Assembly: GCF_001921205.1 (NCBI RefSeq)
Contig: NZ_MSIE01000050.1
Location: forward strand, 1 to 64,000
Direction of reading: 5' to 3'
Length of the DNA: 64,000 nt
From: Actinophytocola xanthii
GTDB taxonomy: Bacteria > Actinomycetota > Actinomycetes > Mycobacteriales > Pseudonocardiaceae
Under the pieces are notes generated by a model. The model did no database searches. It was not told where the DNA came from and worked only from the letters and a program-made list of their open reading frames with translations. This document shows, in pieces, positions 15,615 through 23,878 of the stretch. Both the position numbers and the translations under genes were made by a program. Every line of letters starts with the position of its first letter. Within the stretch, counting starts at the first letter, position 1.

Positions 15615-16825
15615 TGGCTCCCGTCGGTGGTCGCCACCGCCAGGTGGTTCGTCATCTCCGTCACCCGGGCGAGGGCGTCGGACAGCGCGGGAGCGCGGGC
15701 GACCACGAACGCGACATGGTCCATGTTGTCGCGCGGCTCCCGCAGGCGAGTGCCGACGGTCGCGGCCAGGCGCACCTCGACAGCTCCGTCGACGGCGGCG
15801 GCCTGTTCGATCCCGCGCAGACCGGTGAGCGTGCCCTCCTTGCCGCAGAGGAAACGCATCGCCTCGTGGTGTGTCCATTCGAGACTCACCGACGGGGTGG
15901 CACCCAGCGCCATGTCCAGTGCCGCCAGGTAGGGGTTGAACCCGGAGCAGTGCCAGATCATGTCCATGATCACGTCGCCCGGCGTCCTGGCGTTGATCTC
16001 CACCACCTTCGGGCCGCTCTCGGTGATGATCAGCTCGGTGTTCGAGAAGCACCGGTCGACGCCGAGCGCCGCGAGCCCGGTGCGCACCGCCGCCTCCGCC
16101 GCCTCGGCGTGGGCGTGCTGGTAGGGCAGCGCGTGACCGTTCACGATCGGGGACTCGCCCGCCACAACCTCCTTGCGGACCTGGCAGAGCACGGTCGTCT
16201 CGCCGTCACAGGTCAGCGCCTCGACGCTGATCTCCTGGCCGCGGACCTGCTCCTCCACCAGCAGCGGCGCGTTCGCACGCAGCCGGCTGTGCCACGCCCG
16301 CCGCGTGATCTCGCCCAGCTCCTCGGCGGACCCGGCCAGGCCGACCCCGATACTGCCCGCCTGGTCGACCGGTTTGACGCACACCGGGAAACCAAGCTCC
16401 TCGACGGCCGCGCGCACCTCGTCCAGCTCGTGGCAGATCCGGAACCTCGGCTGGGGAACCCCTGCCTCGGCCAGCACGGTCCGCTGGACGCTCTTGACGG
16501 TCGCGGCCCGGGCCGCGTCCGCGGACATGAACGGGATGCCGAACTCGGCCGCGAGGGTGGCGGTCAGGACCATGCACTCGTCGAAGAACGTCATCACCGC
16601 GTCCGGCCGGTCCGCGCCGAGCACGTCGGCGACCGCCGAGCGCACCTGCCGCTCGTCGAACAGGTCCCCGACACCCCGGTACCGGTCGGCGAGGCGCAGG
16701 TGCGGCGCGTCGACGAAGTCCACGAGCAACAGCCGCACCCCGGCACGCAGCAGGGTGCGGATCGCGAACTCGCGGTTCTCGACGATGCCGATGACGAGAA
16801 CCGTCCGGCCCTCGGTAGAGCTCAC
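15611..16825 (-). CDS. ATP-grasp carboxylate-amine ligase
   Basis: 404 aa. N-terminal Rossmann-like part (TVLVIGIVENREFAIRTLLRAG), central ATP-grasp core (VKSVQRTVLAEAGVP, FPVCVKPVDQAGSIGVG, LLVEEQVRGQEISVE) and the metal-binding KVVEINARTPGD. It resembles L-amino-acid/dipeptide ligases and PurK-like enzymes: a carboxylate is phosphorylated by ATP and then captured by an amine. GTG 16825 has AAGGAGAAG upstream and overlaps the amidohydrolase stop (ATGTGA). It is the last gene of the long operon starting at 34235, so it probably joins a unit made by the upstream enzymes to another amino acid. Confidence 0.85.
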   Translation of the reverse strand: MSSTEGRTVLVIGIVENREFAIRTLLRAGVRLLLVDFVDAPHLRLADRYRGVGDLFDERQVRSAVADVLGADRPDAVMTFFDECMVLTATLAAEFGIPFMSADAARAATVKSVQRTVLAEAGVPQPRFRICHELDEVRAAVEELGFPVCVKPVDQAGSIGVGLAGSAEELGEITRRAWHSRLRANAPLLVEEQVRGQEISVEALTCDGETTVLCQVRKEVVAGESPIVNGHALPYQHAHAEAAEAAVRTGLAALGVDRCFSNTELIITESGPKVVEINARTPGDVIMDMIWHCSGFNPYLAALDMALGATPSVSLEWTHHEAMRFLCGKEGTLTGLRGIEQAAAVDGAVEVRLAATVGTRLREPRDNMDHVAFVVARAPALSDALARVTEMTNHLAVATTDGSH

Positions 16826-17919
16826 ATCTTCTCCTTCGGGGTGTGCCGCGCGCCGCCGCGCAGCACCTCGGTCACCTGGACGCGGCCGTCCACCAGCTCG
16901 AACACCGTGATGTCGGCCGGGGTGCCCACCGCCCACGGCTCCTGCCACCACGGTCTGCCGAGGATCCGCGCACAGGTCGTGGTCACCGCTGCCACGGCCC
17001 GGCCCAGCGGCATCCCCAGCGCGAGGAACTCCGACACCAGGCCGGGCAGGTCCGGGACGACCGCGCCGTCGTCCGGGCGGTAGGCGTCGGTGCTGATGGT
17101 GTCCGGCCAGAGCCCGGCGTCGGCGGCACGCCGCGCCACGTCGGTGCTGAACAGGGTGCCGGCGTGGCCCACGTCGAACAGCACGCCCCGGTCCCGCGCG
17201 TCCGCCACCCAGGGGTGGAGGCGCCCGGCGGCGGTGAGGATGCCCGCCGGCCCGCCGTGGAAGGCGTGCGTCACCACGTCGCCGGGGCGGAGCAGGTCGT
17301 ACACGTCGGGCATCGGCGCGGGAGGGTCGGTGATGTGTGCCATCACCGGCAGCCCGGTCGCGGCGGCCGCCTCGATCGCTCGGCGCAGGATCTCCAGTGG
17401 CGGAGCCGGGACGCTCGAGGTCAGCCGCACCTTGATCCCGACGATCTCGCCCGGATGCTCCTCGGCGCACTTCACCGTGCGCTCGACGTCCGCGTAGCGC
17501 AGGTCGGACAGTTCGCCCACGCCCGCGGCCAGCGGCTGCAACCCGATTCCGCAGATGTGCAGGAACGCCAGCACCCTCGTCCTGGACCGTCTCATCTCCA
17601 GCTCGCGGAACGCCGGGAAGTTCGCCCAGCCGGTGGAGCCCGCGTCCACGACGGTGGTGACGCCGACGTCGACGCCGACCCGGTCCGGCTCGATCGCGAT
17701 CGGGAAGCCGTGGGCGAAGTAGTGGCCGTGGATGTCGGTGAACCCCGGCGACACGTACGCCCCGCGCGCGTCGACCACTCGCGCGCCTCCCGGGTCGATG
17801 TCGGTGCCGACCGCCGCGATCCGCCCCGCCAGGATCGCCACGTCACCGGGGACGACCGTGTCCGCATGCGGGTCGATCACGCGTCCGTTGACCAGGACGG
17901 AGTCGTAGGTCGGGGTCAC
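16822..17919 (-). CDS. Metal-dependent amidohydrolase
   Basis: 365 aa, amidohydrolase superfamily (dihydroorotase/deacetylase-like branch). Metal ligands visible: DIHGHYFAHG (HxH), the lysine in EIVGIKVRL that is usually carboxylated, LPVMAHITDPP, DVGHAG and ISTDAYRPD. The N-terminal strand YDSVLVNGRVIDPHADTVVPGDVAI is the usual beta-sandwich half. It would hydrolyse a cyclic or linear amide, such as a cyclic ureide, lactam or N-acyl group. GTG start, overlapping the tautomerase stop by 4 nt; its own stop overlaps the ATP-grasp start. Its place directly before a ligase suggests removal of a group before or after ligation. Confidence 0.85.
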   Translation of the reverse strand: MTPTYDSVLVNGRVIDPHADTVVPGDVAILAGRIAAVGTDIDPGGARVVDARGAYVSPGFTDIHGHYFAHGFPIAIEPDRVGVDVGVTTVVDAGSTGWANFPAFRELEMRRSRTRVLAFLHICGIGLQPLAAGVGELSDLRYADVERTVKCAEEHPGEIVGIKVRLTSSVPAPPLEILRRAIEAAAATGLPVMAHITDPPAPMPDVYDLLRPGDVVTHAFHGGPAGILTAAGRLHPWVADARDRGVLFDVGHAGTLFSTDVARRAADAGLWPDTISTDAYRPDDGAVVPDLPGLVSEFLALGMPLGRAVAAVTTTCARILGRPWWQEPWAVGTPADITVFELVDGRVQVTEVLRGGARHTPKEKM

Positions 17920-18311
17920 GGCTGCCGCTCCCCCGCCACGAGCTGGGCGACGCCGTCGCCGAAGGACCAGTCGCAGAGCTGGTTCTCGGTGATCGTGACC
18001 AGCACGTTGCGCGGCTCGATCCCGGCGCGCTCGGCGGCCAGCTCGGTGATCCGCCGGTACAGCGCGCGCTTCTGCTCCACCGTCCGACCCGCCCGCATCG
18101 TGATGGCCACGAACACGACGTCGTCGTCCCGCTCGATCCCGAGGTAGCCGGGGTGGTAGCGCAGGTGTCCCGGATCGTGTTGGTGCAGCACCTGGAACAG
18201 GTCGTCGGCCGGCACGTCGATCGTCTCCGTCATGGCCTGGTGCACGGCGTCCCCCAGGGCGGTGAGGTCACGCCCGGGCCGCCGCAGCGCGTGGATCTGA
18301 ACTAGGGGCAC
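17916..18311 (-). CDS. Tautomerase-superfamily protein (cis-CaaD/MSAD-like)
   Basis: 131 aa. After the initiator the protein begins with Pro (MPLVQIHALRRPGR), the catalytic Pro-1 of the tautomerase superfamily. The length and the second beta-alpha-beta unit (VVFVAITMRAGRTVEQKRALYRRITELAAER) place it with the fused 4-oxalocrotonate tautomerase / malonate semialdehyde decarboxylase-like group. It may isomerise an enol/keto or dehydro-amino-acid intermediate. GTG start 4 bp after the cupin stop. Confidence 0.75.
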   Translation of the reverse strand: MPLVQIHALRRPGRDLTALGDAVHQAMTETIDVPADDLFQVLHQHDPGHLRYHPGYLGIERDDDVVFVAITMRAGRTVEQKRALYRRITELAAERAGIEPRNVLVTITENQLCDWSFGDGVAQLVAGERQP

Positions 18312-18315
18312 GGGG

Positions 18316-20394
18316 TCACCCGGCGACCGGACGGGTGGCGGCCTCGCGCACCACCAACAGCGTGCAGCCGTGCTCGGAGCTGACCCGGTGCACGCTGTGG
18401 GGTTCCTCCACGACCAGGTCGCCGACCCCGTAGCGGTCGCCGTTGTCGTTGCACAGCTCGCCGTCGAGCACGAACATCAGCTCGTAGTCGAGATGTTCGT
18501 GCAGGTCCCCGTGGGCTCCCGGGCCGAACCGCACGAGGAAGGCGGTGGCCTCGGTCTGCTCCACCCGGTAGAGGCGGTGGATGTCCACGCCGGCCCGTCC
18601 CGGCTCGACCCACCGCTGCCAGGGCACGGCGTCCCGGCCCGCGCCCGTCAACAGGTCCTTCCACACCGCGACACTGCGCTGCTGAACGTCCATCTGGCTT
18701 CTCCTCGGTCGCTCGAACGATCGGGTTTCGGTACTGGGTCCCGCGCTGGTCCCGGCGACGATCTCCGCCCGGAGGTCCGCCCGGCGGACCTTGCCGGAGG
18801 CGGTACGCGGCAGGCGCCGGCGGAGGTCGACCGACCGGACCCGCAGCTCTCCGGCGACCCGGGCCGCGACGTGGTCGAGGAGCTCGCGCTCCAGCTCGGG
18901 CCCGCCGGCCTCGGGCTCGACCGGCTCGACGACGGCGTGTGGGACCGCGCCGCCGACGGGATGCGGGCGGGGCACGACGGCCGCGTCGGCCACCGCGGGA
19001 TGACCGCGCAGCACCGCTTCCAGCTCGTAGGGCGAGATCCGGTGGTCGAACGACTTGAACACCTCGTCACGCCGACCGTGGATCCGCAGCCACCCGTCCG
19101 CGCTTCGCTCGCCGAGGTCGCCGGTTCCGTACCACCCGTCCGGTCCCGCCGACGGCGCGTCGGAGCCCAGGTAGCCGTGCATCACGCCGACCGGCGCCGG
19201 GTCGAGGTCGACCCCCACCTCGCCCTCGTCGCCACGCTCGCCGCTGCCGGGGTCGCGCAGCGAGATCCGGTACCCCGGCAGCGCCTTGCCGAGCCAGCCC
19301 GGGCGGGACGGCAGGCCGGGGGTGGTGCCGACGAGGCCGGTCGTCTCCGTCTGCCCGTACCCGTCGCGGACCCGAACCCCCCAGGCGCGACGCACGACCG
19401 CCGCGGTGTGCGCGTCCAGCGGCTCACCCGCGCTCAGCGCCTCGCGCAGCCCGGGGCGGTGCGCGGGCACCGCCGGGAGCATCGCCCGCCACACGCTCGG
19501 CGGCGCGCAGAACGTGGTCACCCGGTGCCGGTCCAGGAGGCCGGGCAGCCGGGTCGCCGCCACCTCCCGCGCGGGCAACGCCACCACTGTCGCCTCGGCG
19601 TTCCACGGCGCGAACAGGCTGCTCCACGAGTGCTTCGCCCAGCCGGGGGCGGCGACGTTCAGGTGCCGGTCCCCGGGCAGCAGCCCGGCCCAGTACATGC
19701 CCGAGAGGTGACCGACCGGGTAGCTGAGGTGGGTGTGCGCGACGAGCTTGGGCGCCGTGGTGGTCCCCGAGGTGAAGTAGCAGAACGCGACCGCGTCGCC
19801 GGAAGTGGGCTCGGTGGGGACGAACCGGCCGCCCGCGCGTTCCCCGTCGAGCAGGTCGTGCCAGCCCGGCGGCGACGCTCCCAGCGTGGTCCGCGTGCGG
19901 ACGTGGGCGCCGCCGGCGAAGTGCGGGACGAGCCGCGGCTCGCACACCACGTGGCACACCTCGCCACGGTCCAGCCGGTCGGCGGCCTCCGTGGCGGTGA
20001 GCGTGGTGTAGGTGGGTATCACGACGACACCGGCCTTGAGACAGGCGAGCAGCGTCACCCACAGCTGCGACCGCTGGTCGAGTGCCACCAACATCCGTTC
20101 CCCGCGGCGGACCCCGAGCTCGCCGAACCAGTGCGCGACCGCGTCCGAACGCCGCGCCAGGGCCGCGAAGCTCACCTCGGTCTCCCCGCCGGCCGCGTCC
20201 AGCAGCACCAACGCCGGCGCGTCGTTGCCGTCGGCCACGACGTCGAACCAGTCGAGCGCCCAGTTGAAGTACCGTGGGCGAGGCCACCGGAACAGCTCGC
20301 AGGCCCGGTCGTGGTCCTCCCGCAGCTCGATGAGCAGGTCCCGGGCCGCTCGGAACTCCTCGTGCGCGGGGGTGCGGCCGCCTCCACCGCTCAT
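18316..20394 (-). CDS. Acyl-AMP/CoA ligase fused to a C-terminal cupin
   Basis: 692 aa in one frame. Residues ~1-540 are an ANL enzyme of the benzoate/medium-chain acyl-CoA synthetase type: YFTSGTTTAPKLVAHTH (A3), DGYGQTETTG (A5), GWYGTGDLGE (A7), GRRDEVFKSFDHRISPYELE (A8) and PRTASGKVRR with the catalytic Lys (A10). A linker rich in Ser, Arg and Thr leads to a cupin (~568-692: GPGAHGDLHEHLDYELMFVLDGELCND, VEEPHSVHRVSSEHG) with a His-rich metal site. Inside the linker an ATG (18693) follows GAGGAG by 7 nt, so the cupin can also be made alone (125 aa). It activates a carboxylic acid; whether the acceptor is CoA, a carrier or an amine is unknown. ATGA overlap with the upstream gene. Confidence 0.88.
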   Translation of the reverse strand: MSGGGGRTPAHEEFRAARDLLIELREDHDRACELFRWPRPRYFNWALDWFDVVADGNDAPALVLLDAAGGETEVSFAALARRSDAVAHWFGELGVRRGERMLVALDQRSQLWVTLLACLKAGVVVIPTYTTLTATEAADRLDRGEVCHVVCEPRLVPHFAGGAHVRTRTTLGASPPGWHDLLDGERAGGRFVPTEPTSGDAVAFCYFTSGTTTAPKLVAHTHLSYPVGHLSGMYWAGLLPGDRHLNVAAPGWAKHSWSSLFAPWNAEATVVALPAREVAATRLPGLLDRHRVTTFCAPPSVWRAMLPAVPAHRPGLREALSAGEPLDAHTAAVVRRAWGVRVRDGYGQTETTGLVGTTPGLPSRPGWLGKALPGYRISLRDPGSGERGDEGEVGVDLDPAPVGVMHGYLGSDAPSAGPDGWYGTGDLGERSADGWLRIHGRRDEVFKSFDHRISPYELEAVLRGHPAVADAAVVPRPHPVGGAVPHAVVEPVEPEAGGPELERELLDHVAARVAGELRVRSVDLRRRLPRTASGKVRRADLRAEIVAGTSAGPSTETRSFERPRRSQMDVQQRSVAVWKDLLTGAGRDAVPWQRWVEPGRAGVDIHRLYRVEQTEATAFLVRFGPGAHGDLHEHLDYELMFVLDGELCNDNGDRYGVGDLVVEEPHSVHRVSSEHGCTLLVVREAATRPVAG
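18701..18706 (-). promoter_or_regulatory. Internal ribosome binding site before the cupin
   Basis: GAGGAG on the minus strand sits 7 nt before ATG 18693 inside the ligase-cupin fusion. It suggests that a free cupin is co-produced, or that the fusion arose by loss of a stop codon between two genes. Confidence 0.5.
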
Positions 20395-22337
20395 CGGGCC
20401 TCACCGGCGCCGGCCGGGGTCTGGTGCCGCGTGCCGGACGCCACACCGGACAGGACGTCCTCCGCGATCGCGTCGGCATCCCTGGTGAACGCGGTCCACC
20501 GTCCCGGTCTTCCGCTGCCGACCTGGGTGAACCAGCGCGTGTGCTCGGTGGGGATGCCCAGTACGTAGATCCCCGGGTCGGCCTGTCCGTCGGTCCCGAC
20601 GGGGTGGTACGGCGCCTGGGTGACCGCGGCGCCGCCGGTGTCGAAGGCCGTGCCGCCGTCGGTGTTCACGAAGCTCGTCAGCAGACCCCTCGCGTGCAGC
20701 CGCCGCGTCAGCTCGGCGGTGTCGCGCCACAGGCACTGCTGGGGGATCCGGGCGTCGAGCACGCCGTCGAGCAGGACCCTGCTGCCGCCGACCCTGGGCG
20801 ACCAGGCCGCGAACCGGCCGGCCGCCGGGTCGGTGCCGAAGCGGACCGACGGTCCGAGGACGCGCAGCACGCCGCACTCGATCAGCGCCCTGACCTGGCG
20901 CAGCCGCACCAGCGGCGGTCCGGCGGCGAGGAACGAGGCGAGCGGGGTGAACCACTCCACCAGGTCGAACCGGTGCGAGGCGGGGGTCAGCCCGGCGAAG
21001 TCCACCGCCTCGCGCAGGACCTGCCGGGTGTCGCGGAGCACGTCGCAGGCCGCCTTGCGCGGGCCGTCGACGGTCCCCGCCTCGGCGTCGCGGAGGTCGG
21101 CGTCGATGAGGTCCAGCAGCTCGGCGTGGAACAGCTCGGGGTCGGCGAACCAGCGGCCCTCGAGCGGTCGGCTCCACTCGTGGAGGTCGAGCTCGGGCAG
21201 GTCGTCGACGCCGAACGCGGCCGCCAGTCGTGCCGTCGTGTCCCGTGCCGGCCCGTCGCCGGCGGCGGCCACCGCCTGCTCGGTGAACCGTTCGGCGACC
21301 TCGGCTCCGAACCGCAGGCGCAGCGCGGTGGCGTAGTACACCAGCCGCATCTCCGTCTCCAGGAGCCCGATCAGGTCCGCCCGCAGGTCGATCCGGCCCG
21401 CCCGGCGCAACTCACGGACCCGGTCGGTGGTGAACACCCTCGGCGTGTACGTGTGCGTCGCCGTCTTCTGGTTGCGGCCGCGCGCCAGGATGGGCACGCC
21501 AGCGCGCGAGCCGGCCACGAGCACGGGCTCCTCCCCGCTCGGCACGAACCGCAGCCTGCCCTCGCCCGCCGGCTCGAACCGCCCCCCGCGCCCGATCGTG
21601 AGCGCCACCATCACGTCGTAGAACGAGAGCCCGAGACCGACGACGCCGACCGTCTCCCCCGGCTGGATCTCCCCCAGCGGCATGTCCGACGCCGAGTCCC
21701 CGCGGAGGTAGCGCAGCCCCGGTCTGGTCGCGGCGAAATCGGCCAGGCGTTGTTGCTCGGTGTCCAGGCGGGGCCTCGGGTGGCCGGTGGCCAGCAGCAC
21801 CCGGTCGGCCCGCACCCGGGTGCCGCCCGCCGTCGCGAGCAGGTACCCGTCGTGGTCCGGGACCAGGTCCACCACCTCGGTGCGCAGCCGGTGCAACGCC
21901 ACCGACGCCGGCAGGCCCGCCTCCACGGTGTCGAGGACGAACCTCAGGTAGCGGCCGTAGAGGGCCCGGGGCGCGTACCCGTCGGGGCCCGGGCAGTCGG
22001 GGTCCACGCTCGCCCACCACTGCGCCAGCGTCGGTCCGTGGCCCGGCCGCGCCCGCCGGCCGTCCGCCGGCCCGGAGAACATGGTGACCTCGCCGGCCAC
22101 CGTGTTCATCATGAACCAGGACGGCTGGTCGGTGCGCCAGATCCGGCCGCAGCCGACCTCGACGGCGTCGAGGACGTGGAGCTCGACCGGTCGGGCGGGT
22201 GGCCGCGCCGCCAACCGCGCGGCGAGCCGCTCCAGGACCGCGATCCCCCGCGGTCCGCTGCCCACGACCGCCACCCGGTACGGGTCGGCGTCGCCGCGCG
22301 CCCCGACCTCCTCCGGTGCGGGCCCCTCGTCGATCAT
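20391..22337 (-). CDS. FAD/NAD(P)-binding protein (NAD_binding_9-type)
   Basis: 648 aa. The N-terminal dinucleotide motif YRVAVVGSGPRGIAVLERLAAR is followed by a second nucleotide-binding element (GETVGVVGLGLSFYDVMVALTIGRGG). It belongs to the large actinobacterial group of FAD/NAD(P)-binding proteins that recall lysine/ornithine N-hydroxylases but are mostly uncharacterised. The C-terminal 250 residues are helical and then close with HPVGTDGQADPGIYVLGIPTEHTRW. The start is ATG 22337, with ATGA overlap to the preceding gene and the same at its end. Its position between PLP/FMN enzymes and the acyl ligase suggests oxidation or N-hydroxylation of the amino acid intermediate. Confidence 0.8.
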   Translation of the reverse strand: MIDEGPAPEEVGARGDADPYRVAVVGSGPRGIAVLERLAARLAARPPARPVELHVLDAVEVGCGRIWRTDQPSWFMMNTVAGEVTMFSGPADGRRARPGHGPTLAQWWASVDPDCPGPDGYAPRALYGRYLRFVLDTVEAGLPASVALHRLRTEVVDLVPDHDGYLLATAGGTRVRADRVLLATGHPRPRLDTEQQRLADFAATRPGLRYLRGDSASDMPLGEIQPGETVGVVGLGLSFYDVMVALTIGRGGRFEPAGEGRLRFVPSGEEPVLVAGSRAGVPILARGRNQKTATHTYTPRVFTTDRVRELRRAGRIDLRADLIGLLETEMRLVYYATALRLRFGAEVAERFTEQAVAAAGDGPARDTTARLAAAFGVDDLPELDLHEWSRPLEGRWFADPELFHAELLDLIDADLRDAEAGTVDGPRKAACDVLRDTRQVLREAVDFAGLTPASHRFDLVEWFTPLASFLAAGPPLVRLRQVRALIECGVLRVLGPSVRFGTDPAAGRFAAWSPRVGGSRVLLDGVLDARIPQQCLWRDTAELTRRLHARGLLTSFVNTDGGTAFDTGGAAVTQAPYHPVGTDGQADPGIYVLGIPTEHTRWFTQVGSGRPGRWTAFTRDADAIAEDVLSGVASGTRHQTPAGAGEAR

Positions 22338-23878
22338 CGTCCGGTCACCTCGGCCGCCGGACCGGTCACGGTGAGATCCGCGGTGAGCTCCACCGCCGCG
22401 GGCACCAGGTGCTCGGTCAGGGCCGCGGCGAGGTGGCGGGCGATCCGTCGGACACAGGACTCGGGGTCCTCGCCCACGCTCACCCTCAGGAACGGGTTGG
22501 TGAGCCGGGCACCGCCGGTGGCGGCGACACCGATGTGAGTGGAGTTGAACCCGAAACTGGTGCTGTGGTGCAGGACGGTGCCCTCGCGCGCGCACAGCTC
22601 GAGCGTCGTCGCGATCACCCGCAGCAGCACGTCCATCCCGACCTCGCGCCCGAAGCTCAGCGGGACGACGCCGCCGAGATACCGGTACGACCGCCGGTAC
22701 ACCTCGTGGTCCTGGTGCGTGGCGGCGATCGGTGTCGTGAGCGAGACGTCCTCGCGCAGCTCCGGGGGCAGCGCGTCCCGCAGCTCCGCGCAGAACACCT
22801 CGCCGTTGTGCTTGATCCGGCGCATCCGGCGGTCGTGCCCGCTCCCGCCGTGGGCGAGCATCTCGAAGGACTGCAGGTCCGGCAGGAACGCGCCGCAGCG
22901 CTCCCGCTGGACGAAGACCTCCCGTGCGAACCGGCTCTCGACCAGCACGACCCCGGCGTTCACCCGGTCCAGCCCCTGCTGGCGGTACTTCAGCAGGCTC
23001 TCGATCTGCACGAGGTGCAGGCGCGGGTTGCGGCGGAGCTCCTCGATGTCGAACAGCCTGCCCTCCCCACCCGCCGACATCGAGGTGTCCACGACGAGGT
23101 AGGTGTCCCGGTCCAGGCGCAACCGCCCGAGACCGCGCACGATCTCGTCGAGGGGCACGAGCCGGGTCAGGTCCTCGTTGTTGACCGGCTCGACGACGAA
23201 GACGGCGGGCCCCGCCGCTCGGACGAAGTCGACGACGTCCGCCGCGCACGTGACGTCCACGGCACGGGTGGCCACGCCCTTGAGCTTCGCCAGCTGGTCC
23301 CGCGACTCGAAGTAGGTCCGCGCCATGTAGGCGACGAGATCGCCGTCGTCGAGCCGGTCGCGCACGAGCCAGTTCTCCACCACGGTGAAGGCGCCCATCC
23401 CGGAGCTCGTGAGGTAGCAGGCCAGGTCGTCGCCGGTGTAGCCGAGCTCCGTCCGGTACCGGAGCTCGAGCTCGGTCAGGATCGGGTGGTGCACCCGCCG
23501 GTAGCCGAGCAGTCCCCGGTAGCCGTGGTCCCCGGTGTGGAACACGTGCGGCCGGGTGCTGCTCTCGTAGGCGGGCGACTGCCAGTCGTGGGTCGTCGCG
23601 AGGTTGGCCAGCTCGCGGACGAGCACCCGGAAGACCTCGCAGCGGTCCAGGTAGTCCTGCCAGCCGACGGCGCCCGTCGAGGCGCGGAACTCGTGGATCT
23701 CCTCGCCCAGGGCGGCGATGCGGGCCTCTGTCGCCGGGACGACGAGCGGGTTGGTCCGCATGCCGGTGCGCTCGCACAGGCCGCGGTAACCGCGCCAGGC
23801 GTCCAGGACCCAGCGGTGCAGGCGGCCCAGCTCCTCGCCCAGCCCGTCGAGCTGCTCGGTGTAGTAGTCCGACCTCAT
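22334..23878 (-). CDS. Cystathionine gamma-synthase-like PLP enzyme
   Basis: 514 aa. Fold type I PLP enzyme of the Cys/Met-metabolism class. LTSSGMGAFTVVENWL is the SGM(A/G) phosphate-binding segment, TYLVVDTSMSAG carries the PLP-contacting Asp, and IESLLKYRQQGLDRVNAGVV carries the Schiff-base Lys. It is about 100 residues longer than MetB because of an extra N-terminal helical region. Family members carry out gamma- or beta-elimination/replacement on O-acyl or O-phospho homoserine or serine. It is coupled by ATGA to both neighbours. With SbnA and a kinase in the same operon, it may replace a phosphate or acyl leaving group on the side chain; this is inference. Confidence 0.8.
   Translation of the reverse strand: MRSDYYTEQLDGLGEELGRLHRWVLDAWRGYRGLCERTGMRTNPLVVPATEARIAALGEEIHEFRASTGAVGWQDYLDRCEVFRVLVRELANLATTHDWQSPAYESSTRPHVFHTGDHGYRGLLGYRRVHHPILTELELRYRTELGYTGDDLACYLTSSGMGAFTVVENWLVRDRLDDGDLVAYMARTYFESRDQLAKLKGVATRAVDVTCAADVVDFVRAAGPAVFVVEPVNNEDLTRLVPLDEIVRGLGRLRLDRDTYLVVDTSMSAGGEGRLFDIEELRRNPRLHLVQIESLLKYRQQGLDRVNAGVVLVESRFAREVFVQRERCGAFLPDLQSFEMLAHGGSGHDRRMRRIKHNGEVFCAELRDALPPELREDVSLTTPIAATHQDHEVYRRSYRYLGGVVPLSFGREVGMDVLLRVIATTLELCAREGTVLHHSTSFGFNSTHIGVAATGGARLTNPFLRVSVGEDPESCVRRIARHLAAALTEHLVPAAVELTADLTVTGPAAEVTGR

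Noticed and set aside
16826-17470. Longer upstream start for the ATP-grasp gene giving 619 aa
   Set aside because: The extra residues are a low-complexity out-of-frame reading of the amidohydrolase gene; GTG 16825 has a good ribosome site and the conserved domain starts there.
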